Of a DNA stretch of 64,000 bases, positions 12,771 through 25,756 are shown piece after piece (position 1 is the first letter of the stretch; every line of letters begins with the position of its first letter). This DNA comes from Pogona vitticeps (Eukaryota > Chordata > Lepidosauria > Squamata > Agamidae). Below the pieces are notes generated by a model. That model did not search any database. It had not been told where the DNA came from and was given only the letters and a program-made list of their open reading frames with translations. The stretch is taken from positions 185,673,045 to 185,737,044 of the forward strand of contig NC_135785.1 in assembly GCF_051106095.1 (NCBI RefSeq), written 5' to 3'. Made by a program: the position numbers and the translations under genes.

Positions 12771-12772
12771 GG
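11268..12772 (+). mobile_element. L2-clade LINE, 5'-truncated, split by a MITE
   Basis: Plus-strand frames read VLQWMQENGLRLNPDKTEV, then SLGIHLVPVLTMETQVASV, RPYLDTGALTTLVHALIIS, RLDHCNVLYVGLPL and VVQNTAARLLSG up to the MITE. After it come WLPIRFRINFKVLMLTLKAL and APHIWNKLPPEIR. This order is the C-terminal half of L2 ORF2 after the YADD region. The 3' tail is GACCAGATGGGCGGGATACA followed by (CAAAT)n, (AAGT)n and (AAAT)n to about 12,772. The frame changes along its length, so it is inactive. Confidence 0.85.
11747..12131. mobile_element. Tigger-like MITE inserted in the L2 LINE, 385 bp
   Basis: Ends CAGTGGTGCCCCGCATAGTG and the inverse CGTTAAGCGAGGCACCACTG, with TA on both sides. The internal part has CGATAATCCATTCC and GCGAAACAGC blocks. 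The L2 reading resumes immediately after the right TA, so the insertion followed L2 integration. Confidence 0.85.
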
Positions 12773-14154
12773 CAATAAGTGAAAGTCATTGGGGGACTGC
12801 CTCTTTTTCCCTTCGTTCATGGATTTTCTCTGGTAAGAAAAGATGGAAGGAAGAAAAAGGAAAACAAAGAGAACTATAAATTGAAGCTAATGACATCTGA
12901 ACCCCTGCAAACACCATGTATGTGGCAGAGTGACTCATGCACCACTCAACCTAGCCACATCTGGAAGCTCCTGTTCTGGTTATTATTATTGCATGATGAT
13001 CAGTAGTTTTACCAAAAATAACTCATTACTTGCATCACACACATTGCATCAATCCTTCTGCAAATGCAAACACTGGGTGTTGTTATCTAGAAACAACTGT
13101 CATAGAGTGATATTTGGGAGGTAGGAAATAGCAGTGAATAGCAGTGAAAATTAAGGAGGCATTTGTGAACATGTACAATATTAAAGGAGCATGTGCTCAG
13201 TAGTTTTATTGATTCAGAATCTGTGATTATATCTTTTTACGACATAGTCTGTGCTATATGACTAATTGCACAGTGATTAGTCAGTAGCTAAACACATGGC
13301 AGAATTAATCACAACTTTTTAAAAACCCTATTTCTGTTCCAAGTGTTCTGTTTGGGATGGGGAACATAACTGAATAGTATTAGCACTTAGATTCTGCTGC
13401 TGTATTAGTCATATATCTTTTATTGCTGCTATAAAACTGTTGCTGAAATAATTCAAACCTTGTTTATTAAACAGCTTTTGTAAAGCAGTACAGGACTGAA
13501 TGTAGTATTAAGCATGGTATCTTATTCAGTTGTTGAGAAGTCTGAAAACCTGGAGAGAATAGTTCTCCATCTTCGAATTACTCAATGCGAGTAGGACCAT
13601 TGAATCATAGCTGACAGTGGAATCCCGAGAGGTGTAGGCCAAAAACCCACATCTGAACACCTCTGGTGATAAACATCACAATGGAAATGGGAAAAGGCAC
13701 TCTTCTATGTAATACAGAATTAGAAGGTCAGAGGAGACCTGAAGGCCAAACCCCTCTCGTCAAAGGGCAAAATCCAATTTTATTCCAGAAGATTAAATGG
13801 GCCGTTGTCTCTTTTCTCCACATGCCCTATGGAAGCTGCTATAGAAGGTCCCCAAACCCTCTCAAGCAGATGTTGAAAGTATGAAAAAGCTGTAGGGGGG
13901 GGGTTGTGTTCCCTCAGCAAGAGGATACCACCCAGAAACAGGATTTTCCATGAAAGTATTCTAACGTGAACTACAGGCATAACATGCCACGACCATAAAC
14001 AAAGGGACTGTGTGCAGTTCAGTTACGTAAAGCAGAGATAATTAGCACATGAATTACATCACCCAAACCCCACTGTTTTTCTAGGCCCTCAAATCTGCTG
14101 CTGTTACTTTGGCAGGGCAGGACCAGTTTTGGCAATGGAGTGGCGCTTTTGATT
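12773..14154. other. Non-coding DNA, no feature recognised
   Basis: AT-rich sequence with moderately GC-richer DNA at 13,600-13,900. No splice-flanked coding frame or transposon end was recognised. Confidence 0.45.
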
Positions 14155-14734
14155 ATTTATTTATTTATTATTTTATTTTTTGGATTTATACCCTGCTCAT
14201 CTAGACCGAAGTCTACTCTGGGCGGCTAACAATAAAAAATGGAATAAAAACAATATAATAAAATAAAAAAACAACAATAGTAATACAGTTCAAAATGGGG
14301 AAAATAAAAATAAAATTCAAATAATGACAGGAAGGAAAGCCTGCCTAAAGAGCCAGGTCTTAAAGTCTGCTCTTAAAAACACCCAGCGAGGGAGCCAGAA
14401 ATCTCTGTGAGCAGACTAGTCCAGAGGGGAGGGTCCCTTGCCGAGAAGGCCCGCTTTCTTGTTCTTTCTCTCCAGGCCTCCCTCAGCGTTAGGCCCCTCA
14501 GCCGCCCTTCCTGGCTAGAATGAGTGGTTTGGGTAGGTGGGAGGAGGCGTTCTGCTAGATATCAAGGTCCTAAACTGTTTAGGGCTTTATATGTCATCAT
14601 TAACACTTTGAAAGCAATGCAGAAAAGAATGGGCAGCCAATGCAAGGCAGCCAGAGTGGGGGAGATATGCTGATATTTTCTCGTCCCACTGAGAAGTCTG
14701 GCCGCCACATTCTGCACCATTTGGAGCTTCCACA

Positions 14735-14803
14735 TAATGAATGAATGAATGAATGAATGAATGAATGAATGAATGAATGAATGAATGAATAAATAAATAA
14801 ATC
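14735..14803. repeat. (TGAA)n/(TAAA)n microsatellite inside L2
   Basis: About thirteen TGAA units followed by AAATAAAT. It interrupts the L2 frame between LPLRF and WKLQMVQ, where the first L2 copy has no such block. Confidence 0.85.
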
Positions 14804-15728
14804 TCAAAGGTAGCCTCACATAGAGTGCATTACAGTAGTCTAATCTCGAGATTACAAGCGCATGGACCAGAGTGGTGAGTGTCCCAACATCAAGATAGGG
14901 ATGCAGCTGGGTAATCCGCTGCAGATGGAAATGGGCAGAGCGGACCACTGACACTACCTGGATTTCCATGGTGAGTGCCAGATCCAGATGGACCCCCAAG
15001 CTGCAAACCTCACTCTTCGTGGTGAGATCACTCCCCCAAAAGAAAGGGAGTTTCCCAAACCACCAATGGAGGGGCCACCCACCCTCAGGTTCAGCCTCAG
15101 TCCATTCTCCTGCATCCATTGCAGTACAGCCTCCAGGCAGCACTGAAGGAACAGAACGCTATCCACTGTGGTTGGAGAAAAGGAGATGTAGAGCTGGGTG
15201 TCATCAGCGTATTGATGGCATGAAGCCCCACACCCAGTGATGACTCCACCAAGCGGCCTCATGTAGATATTAAAGAGCATTGGGGAGATAATCGAGCCCT
15301 ATGGAACCCCACAATTGAGGCTCCATGGGGCCGATACACTCTCCCCAAGCTGTACTCTCTGAGGACGATCATCCAAGAAGAATCAGAGCCAGGCAAGCGC
15401 CAGACCACCGATTCCCAGGTCAGAGAGCCTCCCCAGGAGAATACCATGGTCGACGGTATCAAAGGCAGCTATAGAGGAGGACCAACAGAGACAATTTGCC
15501 CCTGTGAGCCTCCCTCAGCAGGTCATCAAACAGGGCAACCAATGCCATTTCTGTACCATGGCACGGCCTGAAACCTGACTTGAACGGATCCAGGGCATTG
15601 GTTTCATCCAAAAGAGCCTGGAGCTGGTCAGCCACCACCCTCTCTACCACTTTGCTAAGGAAAGAAACACTGGCAATGGGCCTATAATTGCCAGTGTTGT
15701 CCACTGTCAAGCTTGGTTTCTTCCTTAT

Positions 15729-15977
15729 GCAAAAGCAAAAAGTGTGCTGCTTATATACCACCCCATAGTGCTTCAAGCACTCTCTGGGCGGTTTACAAGT
15801 TAATTATGCAGATTACACATTGCCTCCCCCCCCAGCGAGCTGGGTACTCATTTTACCAACCTCGGAAGGATAGAAGGCTGAGTCAACCTTGAGCCGGCTA
15901 CCTGGGATTGAACCCCAGGTCGCTAGCACAGTTTTGGCTGCAGTGCAGCTGTTTAACCACTGCGCCACGAGGGTCTT
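15729..15977 (-). mobile_element. tRNA-derived SINE inserted in L2
   Basis: Same family as 10,207-10,454, with B-box GGGGTTCAATCCC on the minus strand. It is flanked by TTCCTTATG and TTACTTATG, a target duplication with one mismatch. The L2 frame resumes on the far side (RPIS | KPSLTVDN), so the SINE entered after L2. Confidence 0.8.
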
Positions 15978-16148
15978 GTTACTTATGGGCCTATTAAGTG
16001 TCTCCTTGAGGGCAAGGGGAACCTTATAAACCTCATTTCCATATTAAAATAAGCCATGCATGCAATACATACCTTGTTTTAGAGAACAATCATATATCAG
16101 CAAGTGACATTCTTCTGTGGAACAAATTGTGTGTCACTGCTTACCTTG

Positions 16149-16453
16149 CAGGGGTGGGGAATTAATTTCTATAGGGGGGCCACATGAAAAATCTGAACTT
16201 TGTTCAGGGGGCCGAACCAACTTTACTTAAAAATAAAATGAAACAGTAATGCTATGATTGTTTTTATTTTAAACTTGTTAATCTTCACAAATACTAATGA
16301 GGTTTTTTGTGGTATGTTAAATACTGTATAAGCAACTGATCAACTTTAGACAAAAAGCTATAAATGGTTTTGATGTTCAGAACTGTCCATGGGCCAGACA
16401 GGAGTGGCACGCGGGCCGTATGTGGCCCTCGGGCCGCACTTTGCCCAGTTCTG
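16149..16453. mobile_element. hAT-type MITE, about 305 bp
   Basis: Left end CAGGGGTGGGGAATTAATTT with GGGGCCACATGAAAAATCTG. Right end GGGCCGCACTTTGCCCAGTT ending CTG. It matches the copy at 36,434-36,951 in both termini. The 8-bp flanks (TTACCTTG and TACTACAG) do not match, so it is older or one edge is eroded. Confidence 0.7.
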
Positions 16454-18773
16454 TACTACAGACACACTGTCTCAAGCAACAGGAAATATTTCGCTCCCCA
16501 GTTTATGGCTACTTTGTGCTGCCAAATTTCAGTAGCCCGCAATGGGATTACAATTCATGGTGAGATCAGAAAAACTGCAGAAATAGACCTCTGCAACCAC
16601 CCGTCATACCCATCCATATGTAACAAATGCATTGTTAAGTGTGTATTCAATATGAATAGTAGGTGCAGCTGTAGGAAATCTCTGCTGTGACAGAACTTAA
16701 TGAAAGGTCACAGAGGTGCAAAATAGACATAGAAATTAGACTTTGTAACAGACACCCAAAGGTAGAGAAATTCATAAATTGTTATGCCACATTTTTTATT
16801 CATCAACAAATGAGGCAGTCTTGCTAGGATTTTCAGGGCAAAAAAATGCAGGGCTAATAACAATGAAGGTGCCAGCATAGCCTCTCTTTTGAGCAGAGCC
16901 CCCATATGCACATGCACACACCTTGGAACAGCATCATAGGTGGCCACTTGCACATACCAAAAAAGAGGATGTGCATTATCAGAAGACAGGATAAACATGG
17001 ATACTACTTTACATAATGTTGCATCGGCTGATGTTATATTATAAAGAGAGTTATAGAAAATCTCATCTGAGCGGTAAGGACTGTGACCACGTGACTGCTG
17101 AGATTGCTGTCTTTAAAGTTCCCCAGTTTTTCCTTCTATGTTTTTTGAATCTTCAAATCAGATTTCGATCAGCTAGCCCTTCAAATAAGTAATATGTTGT
17201 GTTGTTTTTTTTAAAAAAAGGACTGTCCTCTGACAGCACTTTCAGCAGAATTCTGCTCTGTAAAAGAGGGCAAATGGCTACCCTACAGCACAACCACTAA
17301 AATACAAGGAAAGAAATGGGAGAGCATCAGGGTATTAGAAAATGAAAAGCAAGTTGGTAAATGAATAAATAATTTCTAGTGAACAATAGAGAAATGTAGC
17401 TGAGTAGAGGGATGAATTGTTGGTGCTGCTTGAAAGGTCGGACCATAGTTCTGGTTTTAGGGCTTTCAATTAAGGAGAGGTAAGGCAATCAGTCTGTGAA
17501 TTGGGATGCAGAAGAAATATGGATTGGCATTTCTAGAGCTAGGGCATTTCCCCTCTTCCATGTTAATGGAAGGTACTGTAATGACAGATCCTACAGATCT
17601 ATCATATTGTTGGTTGCATAGCATCTGGAGAATCTCACTTTGCCCTATCTAGAGGCTGAGATCAAAATGGAAATATACTGTAGGAAAAAAAAATAGGGAG
17701 CATCTTGTTACACATGCTTAGGTGCACGCAAATATAAAGACTGTTATATGCTTATCCCTTTTATTCTTAAAAAATAGATTATTTTTCCAATTCTGTTTTT
17801 AAAGTCTTTCTTTAAAAGTTTTTAAAGTCTCCTTAGCCAAATGAAAAACAACACCAGAAACATTTTATGAATTTCTGTACGAAAAACAGGAGGGCAGATA
17901 GAGAGAATTAATAATGGAAAACAGTATTTACTGAATGTGCTTTGAAGGGGGTGGGGAAATCCATAGGCACTGCTTAAAGATGCCTGTTCGTGATACCACT
18001 TTTTACCTTCAACTAGTTGTGATATAACAGCAGTCCAAACCCTTGAGCAAGAGAAGTAGTGATCCTTTTCAAATTTTATACTTTTATCTCACCTGGTTCC
18101 CTATTTACTTTCCTCTATTGTGCAGAATACTAATCCCTTTAGCTTGCTTTACAAGTCTCCTTGGTAGTATTGTGTTCTCTATAATTTGTTTATTTTTCAT
18201 TGTTAAATGAATTAGGCAAGGGAATGGAAGATCCCTTGGTTCCTGCAAGTCATTAGTTTCTTATTCAGATGAAGTTGACTATTCATTAAGATGCAACAGA
18301 TAAATCCACCCGAAACCTAAAGAAGGAAAGATTCTAGAAATTATCATCATATTTTAAACCAGAAACTTGGTTTACATGTATGCCTGTCCCTGAGTAGTTT
18401 TGTACATAAAAATTGCCCAGACAGAGGATTATGTGCATTATGTACAATACTGGCATTTTTCATGTCACCCAGAAGTAGTAAAACTTAAATTGGCACTGAC
18501 TCTGACAAAGAGCAACAATAATAGCAATAACTGCAATTTCTCATAATTTTAAAATACAATTCAGGAGGTGGTGGAGGGTTTATATTTTTTGTTACACTCT
18601 GTGTTGGTGATGGTCTTCAAATAATAAGAACCTCTCCAGTCAAAAGTTTTCAATTTAGTGTTGTAATTGTTGTATTCAATTAATTACATGACATTAAAAA
18701 AAAGTAAAATATCAAAATTCCCTCTACCCATTTTCCTTTCTGTATTCTGCATTCTTTTTGAGAAAATAAAATA

Positions 18774-18775
<2 letters not shown>
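16454..18775. other. Non-coding DNA, no feature recognised
   Basis: AT-rich sequence; no exon, TIR or LINE motif was recognised. Confidence 0.45.

Positions 18776-18846
<71 letters not shown>
18776..18846. repeat. (GAAA)n microsatellite
   Basis: About seventeen GAAA units, pure except at the end. Confidence 0.9.
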
Positions 18847-18917
18847 GAACTTTTCACTTTAGTGTTATTCTGCTTTTTAAAAACCCTCACAAAAACAGCA
18901 CAATAGTTCTAGGGTTT

Positions 18918-19089
18918 TCTTCAGATTTTGAAAATAGTTGTTTTTTTATGACAGCTAATTTCCAAAGTGGATTAGCAGCGCATGTCCACTGTGTTGGAAG
19001 CTTGCAATTTAGTGGTATTCTTGTTAGACAAACAAACAGATCCATCAGAAGATAATTTCAAGGCTTCTTTCAGATTTTGAAAATAGTGG
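18918..19089. repeat. Old tandem duplication flanking the DIRS nest
   Basis: TCAGATTTTGAAAATAGTTG at 18,921 recurs as TCAGATTTTGAAAATAGTGG at about 19,070, a period of 149 bp. The continuation of the first unit (GACAGCTAATTTCCAAAGTG) matches sequence to the right of the nest at about 27,172 (AGGCAGCTGATTTCTGAAGTG). The second unit was therefore interrupted by the element. Confidence 0.75.
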
Positions 19090-20259
19090 TTCTTCTTCAT
19101 GGTCTCTGTGAATTCACAGTAATGGGTTAATCGGCGCTTGCGTGGAACAGCCTCGGAACTTTCTAGCTCTAGCACATGGTGCCGGGACCTCCCCTATGCT
19201 GGCTATAACTCCGCCCCCGGCAGTGAATGCCTCAGTTCCTTTTCAATTGCCGCTGTTGCAGCTTCGTTTGGAACTTCGTGCGCTCATTCAATCAACCTAT
19301 CTTACCTTTCCCTCTCTTCTTTGGACCTCCCTGGCTTGATTCCGGACCATTGACCTTCACTTCGCAACTGTGAGTTATCTGCAAAAAGAAAAAAAGTAGA
19401 TTAATGGTTGCTTTGCTTACTTTGAGTTTATTGCCTCGCCGGGCCTCTTCAAGAGGTGCGAGGTCTGCTAAACAAAATTCCCCTCTCTGACGGACATTCC
19501 CATTGTTTATTTTGCCTCGGGGAAGAACATCATCCGGGTGTGTGCACCTTTTGCAAAAACTTTACAAAGCCGCACTCTGAAGTTGCGGCTCCAACGCCTT
19601 AAATCATTTCTTTGGGAGAAATCCCTTTCACTATCTCAAACTGCCTCTATGGATTTCCCCAGAACTCTGCAGCCGTCTCCGGCAGCTTCGCCTGAGGTTG
19701 CAGCCCAAAAGGCGGTGAAAATGGTGGCCAAACTGAAATCGTCCTCAGGCTTGAGGTTGATGGCCGTGGCGTCGACACCATTGCAATCTTCGACATTGAG
19801 TTTGAAAAAGAAGAAAACCCCTAAGCCTGCTAAAGCTGCTGAAATCCCAGCACTGGGGCCAGAGACATCCCGGCAACATTCGGTGAGCCTGAGTGTACCT
19901 TCGGGGGAAGAGGATGTAGTCCTGCAGCTGCCGCTGCCATTCCCTTCCGTCAGTGATATTTCTGACTGGGGTAACACTTCTCTAGAGGTTTTTGAATTGG
20001 CACAGGCCAGCCTATGTTCTTTATTGGGCTCGTTGATGCAGCAACCAGTGGCCTCACCGCCGCCACCAGCTCTGACTGAGGTTCCTCGTAAGAGAACCCA
20101 TAAATCCTGGAGCCGCCTGAGCAACCGGACCCATATTGCCGGTAGTCGGAGCCGAAGGGATACCCTGCTCATCGAGGCTGATGGCATTACAGTGGACCCT
20201 TGACTTACAGATGGCTCGACTTACAAACTTTTTGAGTTACAGACTTCTCTGGCTGCAAA

Positions 20260-20440
20260 AAGAAAGGTTACTTACCTGTAACCATGGTTCTTCGAGTGGA
20301 CCTCTGTGAATTCACACATATGGGTTTAGTCTGCGCCTGCACTGACATTCTCGGAGCATTCCAGAGCTAAAAGTAACAATTTTATGGTATGATCCCCCAT
20401 GAGGCACAAGCTCCTCCCACCCAAGATTCCCCTCAGTTCC
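20260..20440. repeat. DIRS B terminal inverted repeat, left
   Basis: Outer end AAGAAAGGTTACTTACCTGT, inner end CCCCTCAGTTCC. The inverse partner is at 25,757-25,909; the outermost 40-50 bp differ between the two ends, as usual in DIRS. Confidence 0.9.
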
Positions 20441-20517
20441 TGCAATTTGTCCGCCGGGCACAAGAGTTATATAACAATAAGATACCCGTGACGGACAGAG
20501 GGGAGGATGGGCGGGTA

Positions 20518-20620
20518 GTGTGAATTCACAGAGGTCCACTCGAAGAACCATGGTTACAGGTAAGTAACCTTTCTTTCTTCTTCGTGGCCTCTGTGAATAC
20601 ACACATATGGGTGACTGGCA
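20518..20620. repeat. DIRS B internal complementary region
   Basis: First half is the inverse of the left terminus (CATGGTTACAGGTAAGTAAC). The second half, TTCTTCTTCGTGGCCTCTGT, is the inverse of the right terminus. The region therefore spells the complement of the circle junction. Confidence 0.88.
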
Positions 20621-23600
20621 AGCTTACGTATTGGCAGGTGGGACGTCACGGTAGGAAGGATGCCAACACATTTCTGCCAAATCCAGTGTTACTGCGTGTA
20701 CCTACATGTAGCCAGTAGTGCCCCACAAAGGTAGATGGCATGGATCATATTGCTGCACGGTAATGTCAAGAATCTCGATTCTACTCTGGATGCAGCCAAG
20801 GTAGACAGGACTCCATGGAGCGAGGCTAAAGCTGATTAGACAGTGACTCGTCTGACCACTGGCAAGCCATAGATACAGTGTGGACCATTGATCTAGAGAT
20901 GGATAGGATGAAACTGGACTTTCGAAATTAAAAGAATGAAAGCATAAAAAGAGCCTGTCATCTGTTTAGAAGCTCTGGCAGTGTCCAGACAAAATGCTGG
21001 TGAGTGTCTTACATAATTATTGTGGAGCATGTGCTCTAGAGGAGATGATGGTGACCTGAAGAATGATGGTAAGATGAAGCACAGATAAACATGAAAACTA
21101 GTCGAATAGGTCAGAAATGAGACATTAAGGTAGGAAGTCACGTTATCAGGAAAATTGAATAAAAGGTGGATCGAATCACAATCCAGCTGTTTCCCATGTT
21201 CCCTTGGCAGATATGACAGCCACTAGGAAGGCTGTTCAAAGTAAGTAATTTCGCATTTGAAGAGAAAATGGGCTCGAATGGCGGGCACATGAGTGAATTT
21301 AGAATGATCTATAGACCATTAAGGAACAATGGGTTTACATGGAGGACAGGTGGTACTGAGTCCTGTGAAAAGATGTTTGACCCTAGAATGAGACAAAAGT
21401 CCTACGTACCAGAATCATCTGGTTAATGGGCAGCAGTAGCAGATATATAACATTTTAAAGCATAAATAGAAAGCCAAATAGGCAACTGCTTCAAAGAAAG
21501 TTGGTAAGGTAGTTCTTTGTTCCATTATATTTAATAAAGATTTCATTTATTTACAAATCGACATCGAGTTTATGGTTTTCGAGCTCGATCGAGCACTGAT
21601 GCCAAAGTGGGAGTATTTTCCAGGTTGGCAAGTTCATGGCCGATAGATGCGGATGGTAGACCATCCTTCCCTCCAAAGATAGGAGGTAAGTCACCAGAGG
21701 GAACTCACATGTGCCTGTCTATATCGATCTGAGACAGGCGAACTAGGACTACCTTGGTCATCAAAGAGGTATTTGGATCATGTTTGATTAGGAATTATGG
21801 TGATGGAAAATCCGTAGAATAAAAGGTATCGGAGGGAAGAGTTATGGCAGATTCCCTGTCCACTGCCATATGAAAATGTCCCCGACAGTGTTTCCATCCG
21901 CACCTGCACAGGAGCAATAAAACCTGTAGTCGGCGTACGGACCCCAGTGAATACATCGAAGGTCGGTACTTCCCAATGGTGACAGAACCGAACTTGCAGT
22001 TACTTGGATTAGGGATCCTCTACTTGGTCAAACAGCAAAAGATACCACTATTGGAGTGGTTCGAGGCTGAGTCTGTATTGCTTTAGCACTGAAGCCGTGG
22101 AGGTCATAAATCTGGGGAGATGTTTGCTAGTATTTTTTTTTTTAAAGAAAAATATACGCCATAGTACCAGTACAGGTAGATGTCCATATTTTGCAGGGGA
22201 AGGTTATTATCAAACTGATGCCCTGTACCATCTGAAAGACCTTGCAGATGTTGAAAAATCAAATGGTAGTGAAACCTTAGGAATTACTGATTAGATAATA
22301 GTGTTGAGGGTGGAATCTGAAACCTACGGTAGAATACACATGAAAAGATTTCTGAGACCAAGGTCGGGACGGATGCCTCTGTTCTTTCTATGTACATAAT
22401 AGCACAGAAGTAGAAGCCATTGCATAAGCCAGATGTAGGAACTTGGAATATGGCATGTTTGTTCAGGAGGCAGAGGATATAGATATATCCTGGAGGATAT
22501 AGACAAAAGAGTAAGTCTAACGTTACTCAAAGAGGAACAAAGACAATTATATAATGTAACCTTGAGAGATGTGGTGACATTTTTTATGAACCAAAATGTC
22601 TAGGAGGCTGAAGCTCCAGATATAGTTGAATGGACTATGGGTGGAACCGAAAGAAGGACGAAAGGGCTGTTGGCCCGTATATAATTTAGCTGTTTTCCTA
22701 TTCTGTGTAAAAAAATTTTCTAGTGTTACCAGTCTAAGACTGAAGAGACTGGTACCATGTAATGGAAGACATTCAATTCTGTCCTTTGCCTTCTTGATGA
22801 GCCAGTGGATCCTGACTAGGCGAGCCTTCTATAGATACTAAGGATGCGACAGCAGCTGAAGCTCTTTGCGTGTCTAGCAGCAATCCTGTGTTGCTTTGCT
22901 AGAGTCATGGTCTCAGAGTGAGAATTTCTAAGCTGTTTTAATGGATTCCAAGTGAGGTAGAATCTTAGACCATAATTGCTCTAGGTAGGCGCCTATCGTG
23001 ATTGATAGTTGGCCACATGGAGCAGAAGTGATTGAAGTGTAAGTGCTCAGCTAAGTGATGGCCGGATCTGGAAAAGGCGGTTCCTACATTCCCAATCGAC
23101 GGGATGCGGTGAACCGAGAAGTGACCTGTGCAAATGAAAAGAAGCACACTGAAGGTGACAGAGGGTGATAATGGATCACATCATATTGGATGGAGATTCG
23201 TTCAAGGGGTGAGATCCGAGCTTATGCCCAGAATTGGCAGATAGTCAATTCGAAGCTGGAACCGGTCGTGCTCGATCATAATGGGCCTCGACACGAGATG
23301 GATTGGAATTTGGAAAGCATCTTTTCCTGCCGAAGTGTAGATATGGTAGAGAAAAAACAAGAACAAAAATCTTCTTCATGTTGAGGTCGATCCTAATGGA
23401 TTCAACATAAATCGAAGATCGTGGCAAAGCTGGTAGCTATAATAGAAATGAGTCAAACAGATTGATTAGTCAACAACATAGAAGTAAAAAGACCGCTCAG
23501 TTTTGCAGTCCTACCTGCAGTTCTGCCGGTCAAGGCACTGCCTCCCACATGTCTAGGGGCGGCGGCTGGTAACTTTGGGGTTGAGGCTTTTAATGTTCCC

Positions 23601-25756
23601 GGAATGCCGTAGGCGGATGGGAACATCTTCAGGCTCTTGCAGATGTCACAGCGCAATGACTGTGTCACCTTCTAGAGCCTGAGCAGGTTATAAAGAATAA
23701 CAACTTTTTTTTTTCCTGGCTAAAAAGCCATACACCAACAAATGGCAGGTCCTAACCTGTCAGTTGCTTAGACACTGGTTTTCAGGCATATAGAGCAGCA
23801 GTGCACTCGTGATGCACCTGCAACAGTGCCTCCTAGTGATGTGGGAGGCCTGAATTGTAAGGGTGCACAGGAGCTACCCACAGGGTTGGCACCACCAAAC
23901 TCCATAAGTGGTGATGATAATCCCCCATGGCAGAGGAGTAAATGGCTACATGGCACCCCAAAACAAGTAACAACGCCAATTAAAGAACTCCTCATCTGTT
24001 AACAGTAAAAGAGTGCGACCATCTGCGACAACCAAGAGGGGTATAGGAAGATTGCTTGGAAACTCTTCCACCCCCACCTGTGACTCATGTAAGTCCCAAT
24101 CCTGAATAAGGAAAACCGTCCTGATGAACAGGGGAGAAGACTGACCTAGCACGAGCCTGACCAAGCACAGGCTCAACAGTCATAGAACGGAGAAGGCCGA
24201 ATGGATTAACAGCAGGTTCGGTCAAAGCTGCAAACATTGTGCTACCGAGTTTGAGGGAGCACTACACCTGTGAAGCCTATGTGGAGGCATAAAGCACTCC
24301 ATAGCCCATGGGTCAGGACGATGCCAGGTAGAGCGGGATGGTGATGGTGGCCAACAGCTCATAGCTCCTATCCCAAACAAAAGGAACTGGTCCTACGCAA
24401 CCTTGTCAGTGTGTCAGGACCTACCTGAGGAAAATTCTCCAGACTTACCAGACAGCGGCAGGGTTCTCGGGTGGACCCTTGTGAGTCCTTTCCTTATGAG
24501 CCTATGCGGGCACTGGCAGCTGAGAAAGGGCCGCAGGCTACTTTGTGAGCCAGCCCATTGATAAAGAGGGCTGTTTTGTGCCAAATTAACAGCCACCTGC
24601 AGGTGCTACCCCAGGCAGGAGTATCACCGACTAGCAGGGGTAGTGGTGGGAGTTGCTGCAGCCCCCCCTTCCAGAGGCAAACTAGGGCTGTGAAATGCTG
24701 CCAGAAAGCTTTTGCCTCGTCACTTGGTTTTGGAAATAGCAGCCACGTGAACAAGGCCTCTGATAAATCAGGCCCAATATACCAAACACCCAAGGGCGTT
24801 ATCCGAGACAGGCAAAGCACTGACATGCAGGGCTAGCAGCAGGAGCTGAAGGGGCCCATTGCATCCCCAAAGGGAAACCCAGGCCTTACCTTATGTCGCA
24901 GGCACATCTGCAGACTCGGCGTGCAGCTCCCTCCAGAAGTCGCAGCTACATGAGCAGGCGCACGAAGGAGGGTTGGTGTGCAGTACTCACACACAGAGGC
25001 GCTTCCCATGTCAGGAGGAATCACTGACAGTCAGGGAAGGTGACCGGGGCAACAGGAGGCCCTTCTTCTCCAAGGGACAGGGCGACAGAGCCCTAACTCC
25101 TGCAGGGTCCCTTGAACAAGCCCCTTGAAACAATCATCCATCACCAGTCTCTCTCATGGTTGCTCATAGAGAGGGTGTGGTGAGACATGCCTCCTTTTCA
25201 CTCTCCTCTCCTCATGAGATAGAGAGACTTAAGCTCCAACTCTGGAACGTCAAATGCCCGCCCTCATGTAGGGCTAAAAGGGCCACGGCCGGACTGGACG
25301 GTAGCGCAGTCACTGAATGGCCAGTTGGAGCAGAGGCTATAAGGTGATCCCGGAGTCCGTGCAGGTAGAGCTGACACGTCGTCTCCTCAGAGGCAAATTC
25401 GCTAGCCTCTGGCGAGGATTCCTCTGTTGATGTAGACTTAGATTTTAAGGACTCCTTGGTATTGTCGGGTCCCCTACTGCGGCCTGCACCTATCTGGGTA
25501 AGATGTAGCTTACTCAGGCAGAAAATCATTAATGTGCCTGAGAGTCAAAATGAGTAGGCCGAAAAAGGCGGGAAAGGAGAAAGAAGCAAACAGTTGAAGT
25601 GTGTGTGTGGGGGAGGGTGGTAAGCCAAGTAGCTGGCAAGCAAAAAAGAAAACAACTCACGGGGGATCATAGATTAGATAATTGAGAAGGGAAAGAATCC
25701 AATTTAGAGGGAAATAGCTCTATGCTCTGTAGAACTTTACAGCACGGCGGAAAAAA

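Larger units (their letters stand above)
14155..16040 (-). mobile_element. L2-clade LINE on the minus strand, carrying a SINE
   Basis: Minus-strand order: VPLALKETLNRPIS, then the SINE, then KPSLTVDNTGNYRPIASVSF (RT start). These are followed by KSGFRPCHGTEMALVALFDD, HQYADDTQLYISF (catalytic YADD, about 15,210), VLQWMQENGLRLNL, RSAHFHLQRITQLHPYLDVG, ALVISRLDYCNAL and LAALHWLPILFCIAFKVLM. It ends in GGGTATAAATCC plus an A-rich tail at 14,155. Several frame changes and a (TGAA)n block inside the coding region make it a pseudogene. It is related to the 11.3-kb copy but more complete. Confidence 0.88.

Noticed and set aside
18684-18890. Minus-strand frame with repeated LSFF units, signal-peptide-like
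   Set aside because: It is the (GAAA)n microsatellite read on the other strand.
19538-20203. 221-residue frame as an independent host gene
   Set aside because: It sits between the DIRS A terminus and the MITE, and its start resembles the gag-like Cys/His and Leu/Arg region; it is a fossil part, not a host exon.
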